Source: Pseudomonadota bacterium (GTDB lineage Bacteria; Pseudomonadota; Alphaproteobacteria; Rickettsiales; UBA1997). From it: a stretch of DNA of 40,360 bases. The stretch covers positions 1 to 40,360 of the forward strand of contig JAGWWH010000014.1 of the NCBI GenBank assembly GCA_018970485.1, given 5' to 3'. Both the position numbers and the translations under genes were made by a program. Of this stretch, positions 25,254 to 34,094 are shown in pieces. Numbering within the stretch: position 1 is the first letter of the stretch; the number at the start of each line of letters is the position of its first letter. The notes beneath the pieces were generated by a model. It was not told the origin of the DNA. It made no database searches and saw nothing but the letters and a program-made list of their open reading frames with translations.

Positions 25254-26332
25254 TGGTCTAAAAGTAGTTGTTCTAATTCATTACCGAACATCTCGTAGCG
25301 CCATCCGGTGATTATTTTTTTTAGCGAATTTTTTTCACAAATAATTTTCTTTAGATCGGAGTTTGTAACCAAAAACTGTTCGCGAAAATTTTTTTCCACC
25401 GAAATTTTGGCAATCATTTCTTTAGCTTTTTCCAGCATTTTTTTTTGCACAGAATCGAGCGAAATATTTTCGAGAATTAGCTCATCTTTTTGTGCCAAAA
25501 TTTCAGAAATTTCTGTGATCATTTTCTTATTTATTCTCTTCCCAAGCCTTACTTCTGACAAATCTTTTTCGACCAAATTTTCAATTTGTTCGTCACGAAT
25601 AAAATGTTGGCGAGGAATGTTTAGATTGCGCGCCCATTGCTCGCGCCAAAAAATAAGATTTTTAATTTGCGAAACTTGCTGAGGATTTTTGCGACGAAAT
25701 GAGAATTTTTTTAAGAGATTTTCTTCTGAATCTTGGATTACTTTTTCAGAGAAAGTTTTCATCTCTTCTAGGTACCATTCGAAGCGATTTTTTTTCTTCA
25801 AATCAGTCAAAAGTTTTTCGTAAATTTCTTCGAGAAAAAATACGTCAAGTAAAGCATATTTAACCTGCCCCGAGCTAAGCGGGCGGCGCTGCCAATCACT
25901 CCTTTGTTGGTTCTTGTTGAGTTCTTTTTTAAATAGAGAATGCACCAAATTTGAGTAGCCAATATTGAAGCCTAAACCACAAAAATTAGCGAGAATTTGC
26001 GTGTCGAAAATATTGCGCGGAAGCAGCCCAGATTGGCGGTAAAAAATTTGTAAATCTTGCGCCGGGGAATGGAGAATTTTGATAATTTCTTTGTCAGCGA
26101 CTAATGCAAAAAACCTTGTTAAATCAAGGTCGCAAAGGCAATCGACGATAAAAGATTCTTTAACGTTAGAAGAATTTTTTACGGCAATTTGGATAATTGA
26201 TAGAATTGGATAGTAGGTAGTTTCGCGGGTGAATTCCGTGTCGAGAGCGACTAATTTTCTTTCTGAGATTAAATCAACAACCCTATCTAGCTCTGGCTGC
26301 GTGGTAATATAAAAATTATTTTTTCCGCTCAC
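25250..26332 (-). CDS. rnd: Ribonuclease D
   Basis: 3'-5' exoribonuclease for tRNA maturation. DEDD motifs: ALDTEFTRETTYYP, ILHSPAQDLQIFYR, FDTQILANFCGLGFNIGY and KYALLDVFFLEEIYE, followed by an HRDC-type domain (LIFWREQWARNLNIPRQHFIRDEQIENLV). I use a GTG start at 26332 (360 residues; SGKNNFYITTQPELD), since family members begin just before this segment. The frame stays open to an ATG at 26446, but the added residues only mirror the end of tsaB. Overlaps tsaB by 17 bases and tpiA by 4. Confidence 0.88.
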   Translation of the reverse strand: MSGKNNFYITTQPELDRVVDLISERKLVALDTEFTRETTYYPILSIIQIAVKNSSNVKESFIVDCLCDLDLTRFFALVADKEIIKILHSPAQDLQIFYRQSGLLPRNIFDTQILANFCGLGFNIGYSNLVHSLFKKELNKNQQRSDWQRRPLSSGQVKYALLDVFFLEEIYEKLLTDLKKKNRFEWYLEEMKTFSEKVIQDSEENLLKKFSFRRKNPQQVSQIKNLIFWREQWARNLNIPRQHFIRDEQIENLVEKDLSEVRLGKRINKKMITEISEILAQKDELILENISLDSVQKKMLEKAKEMIAKISVEKNFREQFLVTNSDLKKIICEKNSLKKIITGWRYEMFGNELEQLLLDQ

Positions 26333-26732
26333 TAATCCTCGGCCCTTGTGAATAAATTGGGTTAAGGTCTTTCGAGTTTTCACCGCCGCAGAATCTTTCC
26401 AGACCGAGCAAAGCGATTGAATTAATTTCGATATTTTTGACTTCATCGGAGTTTATTAAGATTAGTGGTAGATTGGTTGATGCCTTTATTATCCTTGCCA
26501 CAGTAAGGCCGATACGAGTTCCAGTAAAACTACCTGGGCCTTTTGTCGTGACGATTAAATCCAAATCTTGGTACCAAATTTTTTGCTCACGCAGAATTTT
26601 TTCGATCTCAGGAATTAGTAATTCGGACTGTTTTCCGATTTCATTAATTGTGTTTTTTGCGAGTAGTTTTTTTTCTTTGAGTAAGGCAACTGATAATTCC
26701 AAGCCAGCAGTGTCAAAGGCCAAGACTAGCAC
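26316..26732 (-). CDS. tsaB: tRNA threonylcarbamoyladenosine biosynthesis protein TsaB, short form
   Basis: TsaB partners TsaD to add threonylcarbamoyl to adenosine-37 of ANN-decoding tRNAs. This protein starts with GTG at 26732 (stop of apaG and start overlap as TAGTG) and has only 138 residues against about 220-230 in E. coli. The first ASKHA-like domain is complete (VLAFDTAGLELSVAL, IVTTKGPGSFTGTRIGLTVA). After LILINSDEV it passes almost directly to a C-terminal motif resembling the family's end (LNPIYSQGPR), so most of the second domain is missing. It lies between apaG and rnd. Confidence 0.75.
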   Translation of the reverse strand: MLVLAFDTAGLELSVALLKEKKLLAKNTINEIGKQSELLIPEIEKILREQKIWYQDLDLIVTTKGPGSFTGTRIGLTVARIIKASTNLPLILINSDEVKNIEINSIALLGLERFCGGENSKDLNPIYSQGPRISERKK

Positions 26733-27217
26733 TAGTTAACAACATTTTTGATAGTTGGGACATCAAGTGAAAATGTTGGAATCGTTACATCAAAAACTTC
26801 GTCCCCTTCTATTTTTTGCATCTGATATTTACCGGCCATGATGCCAGAAGGATGGCGCAAATGAACTCCGCTGGAATATTGATAAGAACCACCCGAAATA
26901 ATTATTGGCTGCTCACCAACCACGCCTTCGCCATTAACTTCTTGGACCACCCCCATCTCGTCGATGATACGCCAGTAGCGATTTAGAAGCTGAACAGAGT
27001 CTGAGCTTTTATTGTCAATTCTTACGTGATAGGCCCAAACAAAAAGATCTCCAACTGCGCTAGATTTGCTGTCTAAAAATTCAGGCCAAACTGTGATTTC
27101 AATATCTTTGGTTGTCGCCGAATATGATTTATTAGCATATGCTTGGGAGAAGATAACTTCGTCTTCTAGCAATTTATTTACCGAGAATTTTGTTTTGGAT
27201 AATCTAGTCATTTTCAA
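26732..27217 (-). CDS. apaG: ApaG-domain protein
   Basis: ApaG proteins have a fibronectin-like fold and an uncertain role, sometimes linked to Co/Mg resistance or diadenosine tetraphosphate. The domain covers about residues 35-155: ATTKDIEITVWPEFLD, FVWAYHVRIDNKSSDSVQLLNRYWRIID, VNGEGVVGEQPIIISGGSYQYSSGVHLRHPSGIMAGKYQM. The segment VNGEGVVGEQP with its glycines is the family signature. A 34-residue N-terminal extension of unknown function precedes it; an internal start at residue 3 is possible. Gene follows gspE by 1 base. Confidence 0.9.
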   Translation of the reverse strand: MKMTRLSKTKFSVNKLLEDEVIFSQAYANKSYSATTKDIEITVWPEFLDSKSSAVGDLFVWAYHVRIDNKSSDSVQLLNRYWRIIDEMGVVQEVNGEGVVGEQPIIISGGSYQYSSGVHLRHPSGIMAGKYQMQKIEGDEVFDVTIPTFSLDVPTIKNVVN

Positions 27218-27218
27218 A

Positions 27219-28922
27219 TTACATTCTGTCGGTTATGTCAATTACGCGGATGAGTTCTTTCATATCAATTATTCCAGCCGCCACTTTCAGCAAACCATCT
27301 TCAACCATCGGCACAAAACCGTGTTCCATGGCATAGGAAACGATTTCTTTACGGCTGGCACTTCTGGCGACGAGATCATCGAGTTCGCGGTCGAATGATA
27401 ATATTTCAGCAACAACAACACGTCCCTTGTAACCACCGTTACATTTTTCGCAGCCAACTGCTTTGAAGGTCTTGGTAATGTTAGCAAATTTTGGTCCGAA
27501 TAGCTTCTTTTCAAGCTCAGTAACTTGCTCTTCTTTTTTGCAATGAGGACAAAGTTTGCGAGCCAAGCGTTGCGCAACCACTCCAATCAGCGATCCCGCC
27601 ATTAGATAGTTTGGTACACCAATATTCATTAAACGCGGAATCGCACCAATCGCATCATTTGTGTGCAGAGAAGAGTAAACTTGGTGACCCGTCATCGCAG
27701 CTTGAATGGCAGTAATCGCGGTATCTTTATCACGAATTTCTCCGACTAAAATTACGTCGGGATCTTGACGTAGTAAGGCTTTAATGCCCGAAGCAAAATC
27801 CATACCAACTTCACTTTTGATGTTCGACTGACGAATCATCGGAATGTGATATTCAACCGGATCTTCGAGCGTCATGATATTCTTATCGATCGAGTTGATG
27901 TAATTGAGAACGGTGTAAAGAGTAGTCGTTTTACCTGAGCCTGTAGGGCCGGTGAGAATGATTACGCCTTCCGGACGCTGAACTAATTTCCTCAATAAGT
28001 TGATGCTCATCTCCGAAAAACCCAATTTGTCTAGCGACAGAATCGATTGCTTCTCGTCCAAAATACGCATTACGACGTTTTCGCCATTTATTGTTGGCTG
28101 AGTTGAAACACGAAAATCGATTTTGCGACCGAGAATTTCTGAGTTAATACGACCGTCTTGTGGCTTCCTAGTTTCTGCGATATTCATCGAGGCGATAATT
28201 TTCAGACGCACCACGATTGACGACCAATAATCTTTGTGGATCGAACGAATTTGAACCATCTTTCCGTCGATGCGATAACGAATACGAAGGAATGACGCTT
28301 CGGGCTCGAAGTGCAAATCTGATGCGCCGCGATGAACTGCATCCGTCAAAATGGCATCAACAAGACGAACAACCGGACTTTTATAATCACCCTTTAGCTG
28401 ACTTTCGTCGAGATTTTTATTATCCTTGCCACTGCTCTCCAACTCTTTTTGGATACCTTCGATCGACATTTCGTAGCCGTAATATTGATCGATAGCTGAG
28501 AGCAAATCTGTTTCTGGCGCGTAAACAGGATTAATGTGAAAATTAGGAGGAAAAAAGCGGCGAATTTGATCGATAACCACGATATCAAAAACGTCTGCCA
28601 TTGCTATGGTTACTGAGTCGATGGTGAAAGAAACAGGGATTACTTTGTTGTTGGTGGCGAAATCTTTTGGCACTCTTTTTACGAGTTTCGCGTCGATGAT
28701 CGTTGCTTTTAAATCGAATTTTTTAGAGCCGGTTGATTCATTCAAAATCTCCCCAAGGGCACCTTCCGAGATGAATCCCATCTCAACCAAAATCACCCCG
28801 ATTGTTTTTGAGCCCTGGAGACGACTCTGTTCAGTTAAAGCAATCGCCAGTTGGTCTTCGGAGATAACTTTCTGTTCCAAGAGTTTAGCGCCGACATCGG
28901 TACTAGCATAAGAAGCTGCCAT
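27219..28922 (-). CDS. Type II secretion/type IV pilus assembly ATPase (GspE/PilB family)
   Basis: Hexameric ATPase powering pilus extension or secretion. The 567-residue protein has an N-terminal MshEN-type domain (about 10-150), the N2 domain with ASDLHFEP (200-207), Walker A GPTGSGKT (325-332), Asp box TLEDPVEY (351-358), Walker B DPDVILVGEIRD (387-398), His box SLHTNDAIGAIPR, and a zinc site CPHC (458-461) plus CEKC. Both cysteine pairs are complete, as in PilB/GspE. No pilin, PilC, PilQ or secretin gene is in the window. It heads an apparent gspE-apaG-tsaB-rnd-tpiA transcription unit. Confidence 0.92.
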   Translation of the reverse strand: MAASYASTDVGAKLLEQKVISEDQLAIALTEQSRLQGSKTIGVILVEMGFISEGALGEILNESTGSKKFDLKATIIDAKLVKRVPKDFATNNKVIPVSFTIDSVTIAMADVFDIVVIDQIRRFFPPNFHINPVYAPETDLLSAIDQYYGYEMSIEGIQKELESSGKDNKNLDESQLKGDYKSPVVRLVDAILTDAVHRGASDLHFEPEASFLRIRYRIDGKMVQIRSIHKDYWSSIVVRLKIIASMNIAETRKPQDGRINSEILGRKIDFRVSTQPTINGENVVMRILDEKQSILSLDKLGFSEMSINLLRKLVQRPEGVIILTGPTGSGKTTTLYTVLNYINSIDKNIMTLEDPVEYHIPMIRQSNIKSEVGMDFASGIKALLRQDPDVILVGEIRDKDTAITAIQAAMTGHQVYSSLHTNDAIGAIPRLMNIGVPNYLMAGSLIGVVAQRLARKLCPHCKKEEQVTELEKKLFGPKFANITKTFKAVGCEKCNGGYKGRVVVAEILSFDRELDDLVARSASRKEIVSYAMEHGFVPMVEDGLLKVAAGIIDMKELIRVIDITDRM

Positions 28923-28958
28923 TTTTGAAAAAATTTTAATTAGGTTTGAGAAGGTTTT

Positions 28959-28994
28959 ATGACTGCGTTATTGGCTTTTTGAAGTTGCGCAGGG
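28959..28994 (+). promoter_or_regulatory. Possible promoter of gltX
   Basis: -35 ATGACT (28959-28964), 16-base spacer and -10 GAAGTT (28981-28986), followed by GCGCAGGG. Spacing is exact but both hexamers are off consensus and the leader would be about 90 bases. Confidence 0.35.
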
Positions 28995-29009
28995 ACTCGA
29001 GAGAAGTCA

Positions 29010-29037
29010 ATTTTTGATTTTTGATTTTTGATTTTTG
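29010..29037. repeat. Four tandem ATTTTTG heptamers
   Basis: Four perfect copies of the 7-base unit ATTTTTG lie between gspE and gltX, in the probable gltX leader. Slippage could change the leader length. Confidence 0.85.
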
Positions 29038-29086
29038 ATCTTGCTGTATGTGCTAAATTAAAATCAAAAATTTCAATAAAAAATTA

Positions 29087-30448
29087 ATGCAAATTATTAC
29101 TCGCTTCGCCCCCTCTCCGACTGGCTATTTACATATTGGCGGAGCTCGCACCGCTTTGTTTAATTATCTTTTCTCCAAACATCACAACGGAAAATTTCTA
29201 CTAAGAATCGAAGACACTGACTCACAAAGATCGACAAAAGAAGCGATAGACGCAATCTTGCGAGGCCTTGACTGGCTTGGTATAAAGCATGATGGAGATT
29301 TTATTCTCCAATCAAAAAATTTAGCACGTCACAAGGAAATTGCCGAGAAATTACTCGAAAAAAATCAGGCTTATTTTTGCTACACTTCAACAGAAGAGCT
29401 CGAAGAAATGCGCAAAAATGCCGAGGCAAAAAAAGAAGTTTTTCGGTTTAAAAGTCCGTGGCGAGACAAGACGCAATCACAATCTTCAAGTGTTAAGCCG
29501 GTAATTAGAATCAAAGCTCCACTCGAAGGCGAAACGGTGATTAATGATTTAGTTCAAGGCGAAATTCGCGTAAAAAATTCTGAACTCGACGATCTCGTAA
29601 TGCTGCGCGGCGATGGCACTCCGACCTACATGCTCGCGGTTATCGTCGATGATTTCGACATGCAAATCACTCACGTAATTCGCGGCGACGATCACCTCAC
29701 TAACGCCTTCCGCCAAAAAATAATTTACCAAGCGATGGGTTGGAAAGTGCCCGAATTTGCTCACATTCCACTCATTCACGGACCCGATGGAGCCAAGCTT
29801 TCCAAGCGCCACGGCGCCACTTCGGTGATCGAGTACAAAGACATGGGCTACCTACCAGAAGCAATCAGAAATTATTTACTTCGCCTCGGCTGGTCGCACG
29901 GCGATGCCGAAATTATTTCTGACTCACAAGCGATTGAATGGTTTGATTTAGACAAGGTCGGTAAGTCGCCGTCACGCTTCGATTTCGCAAAATTGAAATC
30001 GCTAAATAAGCATTACATCAAAGAAAAAAGTGAAGAAGAGTTGCTGATTCCAGCCTCTAACGAAAAGGAAAAGTCGCGTTTTTTACGAGTTGTTAAATTT
30101 GCCAAAGAAAGATCAGAGCTGCTGATCGATTTAACAAAAACTTTAGAAATTTATCGAGACGGATTTTTTCTCGAGCTAGTCAAAGAAGATAAAAAAATCA
30201 TCACCGAAAAAAAATCTCTGCTTGATGAATTACAAAAAGTTTTTTCTGAACTGAATGATTGGTCGCATGACGGAGTCAAAAATTCTCTCGATGAATTCGC
30301 CGTCGCCAGAAATTTAAAAATTAAAGATTTTGGTCCGCTACTAAGAATCGTTTTAACTTTTTCTTCTTCCTCACCAGGTGGAATTTTCGACGTGATAGAA
30401 ATTTTAGGAAAAGAAGAAGTGATTTCTCGAATCAAGCGCGAACTCTGA
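29087..30448 (+). CDS. gltX: Glutamyl-tRNA synthetase
   Basis: Class I aminoacyl-tRNA synthetase (453 residues). The HIGH-like signature is PSPTGYLHIGGARTALFNYLF (about 9-29); the KMSKS-like loop is KLSKRHGA (about 236-243). RIEDTDSQRS and VIRGDDHLTNAFRQ belong to the catalytic core. Many alphaproteobacteria carry two gltX genes, one often charging tRNA-Gln; which type this is cannot be decided without a wider comparison. No Shine-Dalgarno sequence precedes the ATG. Confidence 0.95.
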   Translation: MQIITRFAPSPTGYLHIGGARTALFNYLFSKHHNGKFLLRIEDTDSQRSTKEAIDAILRGLDWLGIKHDGDFILQSKNLARHKEIAEKLLEKNQAYFCYTSTEELEEMRKNAEAKKEVFRFKSPWRDKTQSQSSSVKPVIRIKAPLEGETVINDLVQGEIRVKNSELDDLVMLRGDGTPTYMLAVIVDDFDMQITHVIRGDDHLTNAFRQKIIYQAMGWKVPEFAHIPLIHGPDGAKLSKRHGATSVIEYKDMGYLPEAIRNYLLRLGWSHGDAEIISDSQAIEWFDLDKVGKSPSRFDFAKLKSLNKHYIKEKSEEELLIPASNEKEKSRFLRVVKFAKERSELLIDLTKTLEIYRDGFFLELVKEDKKIITEKKSLLDELQKVFSELNDWSHDGVKNSLDEFAVARNLKIKDFGPLLRIVLTFSSSSPGGIFDVIEILGKEEVISRIKREL

Positions 30449-30452
30449 AAAC

Positions 30453-30489
30453 TTGCCATTTAAAGAACGGTAAATAGGTTGCGCCGCCC
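30453..30489 (+). promoter_or_regulatory. Promoter of rpmH-rnpA with GC-rich discriminator
   Basis: -35 TTGCCA (30453-30458), 16-base spacer, -10 TAGGTT (30475-30480) and GCGCCGCCC (30481-30489). The box is identical over 9 bases to that of the rplM promoter. The leader to rpmH would be about 55 bases. Confidence 0.75.
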
Positions 30490-30546
30490 TTTATTTGATA
30501 GAATTAAAACCAAAACAAATCTCAGTAAAATCACTTTAGGTAAATT

Positions 30547-30681
30547 ATGAAAAGAACTTGGCAGCCCAGCAAAATAGTACGTAAAAGAAGACACGGTTTT
30601 AGATCAAGAATGGCAACCGTTGGTGGACGTAGAATCTTATCACGTCGTCGTGCAAAAGGCCGCGCTTCCTTATCAGTCTAG
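30547..30681 (+). CDS. rpmH: 50S ribosomal protein L34
   Basis: L34, 44 residues, normal length: [18 protein letters not shown] then [20 protein letters not shown] and RASLSV. Nearly every residue follows the family pattern. A weak AGG lies upstream of the ATG. The gene pairs with rnpA as in almost all bacteria. It is short and easily missed. Confidence 0.97.
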   Translation: MKRTWQPSKIVRKRRHGFRSRMATVGGRRILSRRRAKGRASLSV

Positions 30682-30696
30682 ATTTCCCTTTGGACC

Positions 30697-31092
30697 TTGC
30701 ACATTCTAACGATTAAAGAATCCGCAGAATTTCAAAATATCAGCAAAAAGGGTCAGAAGTTTTTTTCAGAAACCCTGATCCTCCTCTCTCTTCCAACTCC
30801 GCAAATCTACCTCAGACCAGATTCCAAAAACTTTTGTCGAATCGGTTACACCGTTGCAAAAACCGTCAGCAAACTCGCAGTTAAAAGAAACTTAGCCAAA
30901 AGAAGATTGCGCGAGATCATACGCAATCTAGCTCCGATTCACGCAAAAAATAATTTCGATTACGTTGTGATCGCTAGAAAAGAAATTTTAATCGCGGATT
31001 TTGCAAAAATTTCCAACGATCTAAAATTCTGCATCACAAGAATTCATCGACCAAAAACCTCTCCAAACAATGCAAAAAAAATACAAAGTTAG
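30697..31092 (+). CDS. rnpA: Ribonuclease P protein component
   Basis: Protein cofactor of RNase P, which trims tRNA 5' ends. The 131-residue protein has the conserved N-terminus LTIKESAEFQNISKKGQKF, the central RIGYTVAKTVSKLAVKRNLAKRRLREIIR containing the RNR-like signature, and the strand DYVVIARKE. The start is a TTG at 30697, since no ATG is available near the expected N-terminus. Follows rpmH by 15 bases. Its last 23 bases overlap fixH; the usual next genes yidD and yidC are absent. Confidence 0.93.
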   Translation: MHILTIKESAEFQNISKKGQKFFSETLILLSLPTPQIYLRPDSKNFCRIGYTVAKTVSKLAVKRNLAKRRLREIIRNLAPIHAKNNFDYVVIARKEILIADFAKISNDLKFCITRIHRPKTSPNNAKKIQS

Positions 31093-31552
31093 CGCTAGCA
31101 AAATTCCCTATATTTTTTTCGCTTTTTTTGGCATAGTTATCGCGGTTAACATTTGCTACATCTACCTAGCAAAAACGACTTGGCGCGGCATCACAACCGA
31201 TGAATCCTATCAAAAAGGTCTCGACTATAACGCAACTTTAGAACAGGCCGAAAAACAAAAAAAATTAGGCTGGAAAGTAGACGTAAAATCATCAATCGCC
31301 GGGGATAATAAAATGCGACTTTCTGTAATTTTATTAGACGAGAAATCATACGAAATTAAAGATGCCGCGATCAACATATCCTTCAGGAATCCCGTTCAGG
31401 ATGGATATGATTTTTCTGAGGTCGCAGATACTTCTGGAGGCAGTTACTTATTCAACGTCACCTTTCCGAAAAAAGGACAGTGGGACGCAATGATTTCAAT
31501 TCATAAAGGCAAGGATTCGCTCTATTTGATGAAGCGCTATGTTGTCCAATAA
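31070..31552 (+). CDS. fixH: FixH-like cbb3 oxidase assembly protein
   Basis: Membrane protein associated with copper delivery and assembly of the cbb3-type cytochrome oxidase. It has 160 residues, one membrane segment (about 12-33), and a periplasmic domain with the FixH-type segments YNATLEQAEKQKKLGWKVDV and GQWDAMISIHKGKDSLYLMKRY. It overlaps rnpA at its start and fixI at its end. The fixG gene that normally precedes fixH is missing, and ccoNOPQ are not in the window. Confidence 0.85.
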   Translation: MQKKYKVSASKIPYIFFAFFGIVIAVNICYIYLAKTTWRGITTDESYQKGLDYNATLEQAEKQKKLGWKVDVKSSIAGDNKMRLSVILLDEKSYEIKDAAINISFRNPVQDGYDFSEVADTSGGSYLFNVTFPKKGQWDAMISIHKGKDSLYLMKRYVVQ

Positions 31553-33860
31553 ATGCCTACATTGCGGCGAAAAAACACGGGAAGAATTCTGCTGTCTAGG
31601 ATGCGAAACCGCTTACAAAATCATCAACAAACTCGGCCTAAATAATTACTACAAATTGCGCGCAGAAAATTTTTCTGTAGGAAAAATTAAGCCAGAACTT
31701 ACTGAAAAGTTAGACATTTCCGAATTTGTTCTGCGCGAAAAAGATGGCATAAACTCCGCATCTTTAATGGTACAAGGAATGCACTGCGCCGCTTGTATTT
31801 GGCTGATCGAGAGCATTTTGAAAAAACAAAAAAATGTTGTGGATGCGAGAATTAATCTTTCAAAAAAAACTCTGTTTTTACGCTGGCAAGGAACTGCTGC
31901 ACAAGGTGGTGATCTGATCAAGTTGATTCAAGAAATCGGCTACAAACTTCTGCCTTTCGACCAAGAAATACTCGATTCCACTGAGAAAAAATATAACGAT
32001 GGAATTCTGCGCGCCCTTGCTGTTGCTGGCTTTGGAGCTGGAAATGTAATGTTATTTTCTTTTTCACTTTGGTTCGCTGATGCAAATGAGATGGGAATAC
32101 AAACCAGAAATCTTCTGCATTTTTTTTCCTCTTTGATCGCACTTCCGGTAATTATTTTTTCGGCGCGCCCTTTTTTCTTATCTGCCTTCCGATCAATAAA
32201 ACAGGGCTATCCCAACATGGATCTCGCGATTTCAATCGCGATTTTTTTAGCTTGCGTCGTGAGCCTAATCGAATCTTTTCGTAGCGCCAACCACGTCTAT
32301 TTTGACTCGGCAGTGATGCTAACTTTCTTTCTTTTGATCGGCAGATATTTGGATTTAAAAGCGCGCAAAAAAGCTTTTGCTGTAGCAACAGAATTTACAT
32401 TACTGGCCGCAAGTTTTGGCAGGGTTGAGGAGGAAGGAAAAGTTAAAATTCTTCCCAGCAAGCAATTACGCGAAGGCATGATTCTACTGGTTTCATCCGG
32501 TGAAAAAATTGCCGCCGATGGAGTAGTAATCGACGGAGAAAGTGAAATTGATTCATCTTTAATCACTGGCGAAAGCCTGCCAAAAAAAATCAGCAAAGGC
32601 TCTGAAATTTTTGCCGGAACCATCAACTTGGCGCAGCCGCTAAAAATCAGAATCACCAAATCGCCACAAAATAGTTTACTCGCAGAAATTATTCGTCTCA
32701 GTGAAGAGGCTGAAGGTAAAAAAATTCACTACATTCGAATCGCCGACTACCTCTCAAGATTTTATACTCCAGCCGTTCACCTGCTTGCTTTCGCGACATT
32801 TTGTTTTTGGTTTAAAAATGGCTGGGAAATTGCACTAATGAATGCAACTGCAGTTTTGATAATCACTTGTCCGTGCGCTCTGGCATTGGCTGTACCAATC
32901 GTACAAACAATCGCGATTTCTAATTTTATCAAAAAAGGAATCTTAATAAAATCCGGCGAGGCCTTGGAAAAACTGATCAAAATCGATATTATTGTTTTTG
33001 ATAAAACCGGAAGTTTGACGATCGGATCACCAAAATTAGTCGAGATAAAAACCCTAAAAGGTGAAGAAAAAAATCTGCTAAAACTCGCTGCATCACTTAC
33101 CAAAAATAGTCGTCATCCAATTTCTCAAGCAATCTCGTCGGGCTATTCGGGAAATTTAGAAGAGCTGTCGATCCAAGAAAATCAAGGCTTTGGACTGGAA
33201 GCAAATTTCGAGAATAAAATTTTACGACTCGGCAGAAAAGATTTTTGCGACGTAAAAAGTGATTTTGAAAATAACAAAAACCTTCTCAGTTGTTTTCTAA
33301 AATTCGGCGAAACTGAAGCAGTATTTTTATTTTCTGACGAAATTAAAACTGATGCTAAATCAGTAATAACAAGCCTTCGCAACTCTGGTAAAAAAATAAT
33401 TTTATTGTCGGGAGATTCGCAAAACTCAGTTGAGTCAGTAGCAAAAGAATTAGGAATTACCGAATTTTATTTTGAACAAACTCCAGTTTCGAAAGTAAAA
33501 ATTTTAGAGGATTTAAAGAATTTTGTAATGATCGGAGATGGCCTCAATGACGCGCCAGCTCTGGCCTCAGCTCCAGTTTCGATTTCTTTTTCACGCGCTG
33601 CGGACATCTCACAAAATGTCGCCGACATCATAATTCAGGGCGAAAAATTAACGCCAATTCTTGAGCTAATTAATTCCTCCAAAAAAGCGATTTCGTTGAT
33701 GAGGCAGAATTTGCTAATTGCCTTGATCTACAATCTAATCGCCGTTCCTTACGCAATCGCCGGACATGTTGTGCCTTTGGTTGCAGCAATCGCCATGTCT
33801 TCATCTTCATTGTTGGTATTGTTCAACTCGCTACGCATGAACTCAAAATGTCAGTCTTAA
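31539..33860 (+). CDS. fixI: Copper-transporting P-type ATPase FixI/CcoI
   Basis: P1B-type ATPase that exports or delivers copper for cbb3 oxidase assembly (773 residues). N-terminal cysteine cluster CLHCG...CCLGC (6-22) and heavy-metal domain GMHCAAC (80-86) are typical of CcoI. The membrane metal site is CPCALA (about 443-448), the phosphorylation motif DKTGSLTIG (about 488) and the hinge GDGLNDAPA (about 667). TGES in the actuator domain is also present (SLITGESLP). It overlaps fixH by 14 bases and fixS by 13. Confidence 0.94.
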   Translation: MLSNKCLHCGEKTREEFCCLGCETAYKIINKLGLNNYYKLRAENFSVGKIKPELTEKLDISEFVLREKDGINSASLMVQGMHCAACIWLIESILKKQKNVVDARINLSKKTLFLRWQGTAAQGGDLIKLIQEIGYKLLPFDQEILDSTEKKYNDGILRALAVAGFGAGNVMLFSFSLWFADANEMGIQTRNLLHFFSSLIALPVIIFSARPFFLSAFRSIKQGYPNMDLAISIAIFLACVVSLIESFRSANHVYFDSAVMLTFFLLIGRYLDLKARKKAFAVATEFTLLAASFGRVEEEGKVKILPSKQLREGMILLVSSGEKIAADGVVIDGESEIDSSLITGESLPKKISKGSEIFAGTINLAQPLKIRITKSPQNSLLAEIIRLSEEAEGKKIHYIRIADYLSRFYTPAVHLLAFATFCFWFKNGWEIALMNATAVLIITCPCALALAVPIVQTIAISNFIKKGILIKSGEALEKLIKIDIIVFDKTGSLTIGSPKLVEIKTLKGEEKNLLKLAASLTKNSRHPISQAISSGYSGNLEELSIQENQGFGLEANFENKILRLGRKDFCDVKSDFENNKNLLSCFLKFGETEAVFLFSDEIKTDAKSVITSLRNSGKKIILLSGDSQNSVESVAKELGITEFYFEQTPVSKVKILEDLKNFVMIGDGLNDAPALASAPVSISFSRAADISQNVADIIIQGEKLTPILELINSSKKAISLMRQNLLIALIYNLIAVPYAIAGHVVPLVAAIAMSSSSLLVLFNSLRMNSKCQS

Positions 33861-33994
33861 TTTTTCTAATCCCAGTCGCTCTTTTTACCGCACTGCTCGG
33901 ACTCGCTGCTTTTTTATGGAGCCTGAAAAATAAGCAGTACGAGGATCTCGATGGAGCTGCTAGTCGAATCTTATTTGACGAAGAAGAAAAATAA
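33848..33994 (+). CDS. fixS: cbb3 oxidase maturation protein CcoS/FixS
   Basis: Short protein of 48 residues: MSVLIFLIPVALFTALLGL then AAFLWSLKNKQYEDLDGAA and SRILFDEEEK. It has one membrane segment followed by WSLKNKQYEDLDGAASRILFD, the invariant CcoS signature. It begins inside the fixI stop region in another frame. It is needed for cofactor insertion into the catalytic subunit of cbb3 oxidase in other bacteria. It is too short for most automatic calls. Confidence 0.93.
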   Translation: MSVLIFLIPVALFTALLGLAAFLWSLKNKQYEDLDGAASRILFDEEEK

Positions 33995-34021
33995 TTGAGC
34001 AGCGACAAAAATAAGTTTCTG

Positions 34022-34058
34022 TTGTCTTTTTTTCCTCTCAGACTAGAGCTGCCAGCCC
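34022..34058 (+). promoter_or_regulatory. Promoter of the SPOR lipoprotein-dacF unit
   Basis: -35 TTGTCT (34022-34027), 16-base spacer, -10 TAGAGC (34044-34049) and TGCCAGCCC (34050-34058). Spacing matches the recurrent pattern; the box is a looser match. The leader to the ATG would be about 37 bases. Confidence 0.6.
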
Positions 34059-34094
34059 TTTATTTACAAAGCCTCTCAAACATTTTCTCTTCAC

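Noticed and set aside
26333-26446. Extended N-terminus of RNase D from an ATG at 26446
   Set aside because: The added residues are tsaB read in another frame and have no counterpart in RNase D; a GTG at 26332 gives the normal start.
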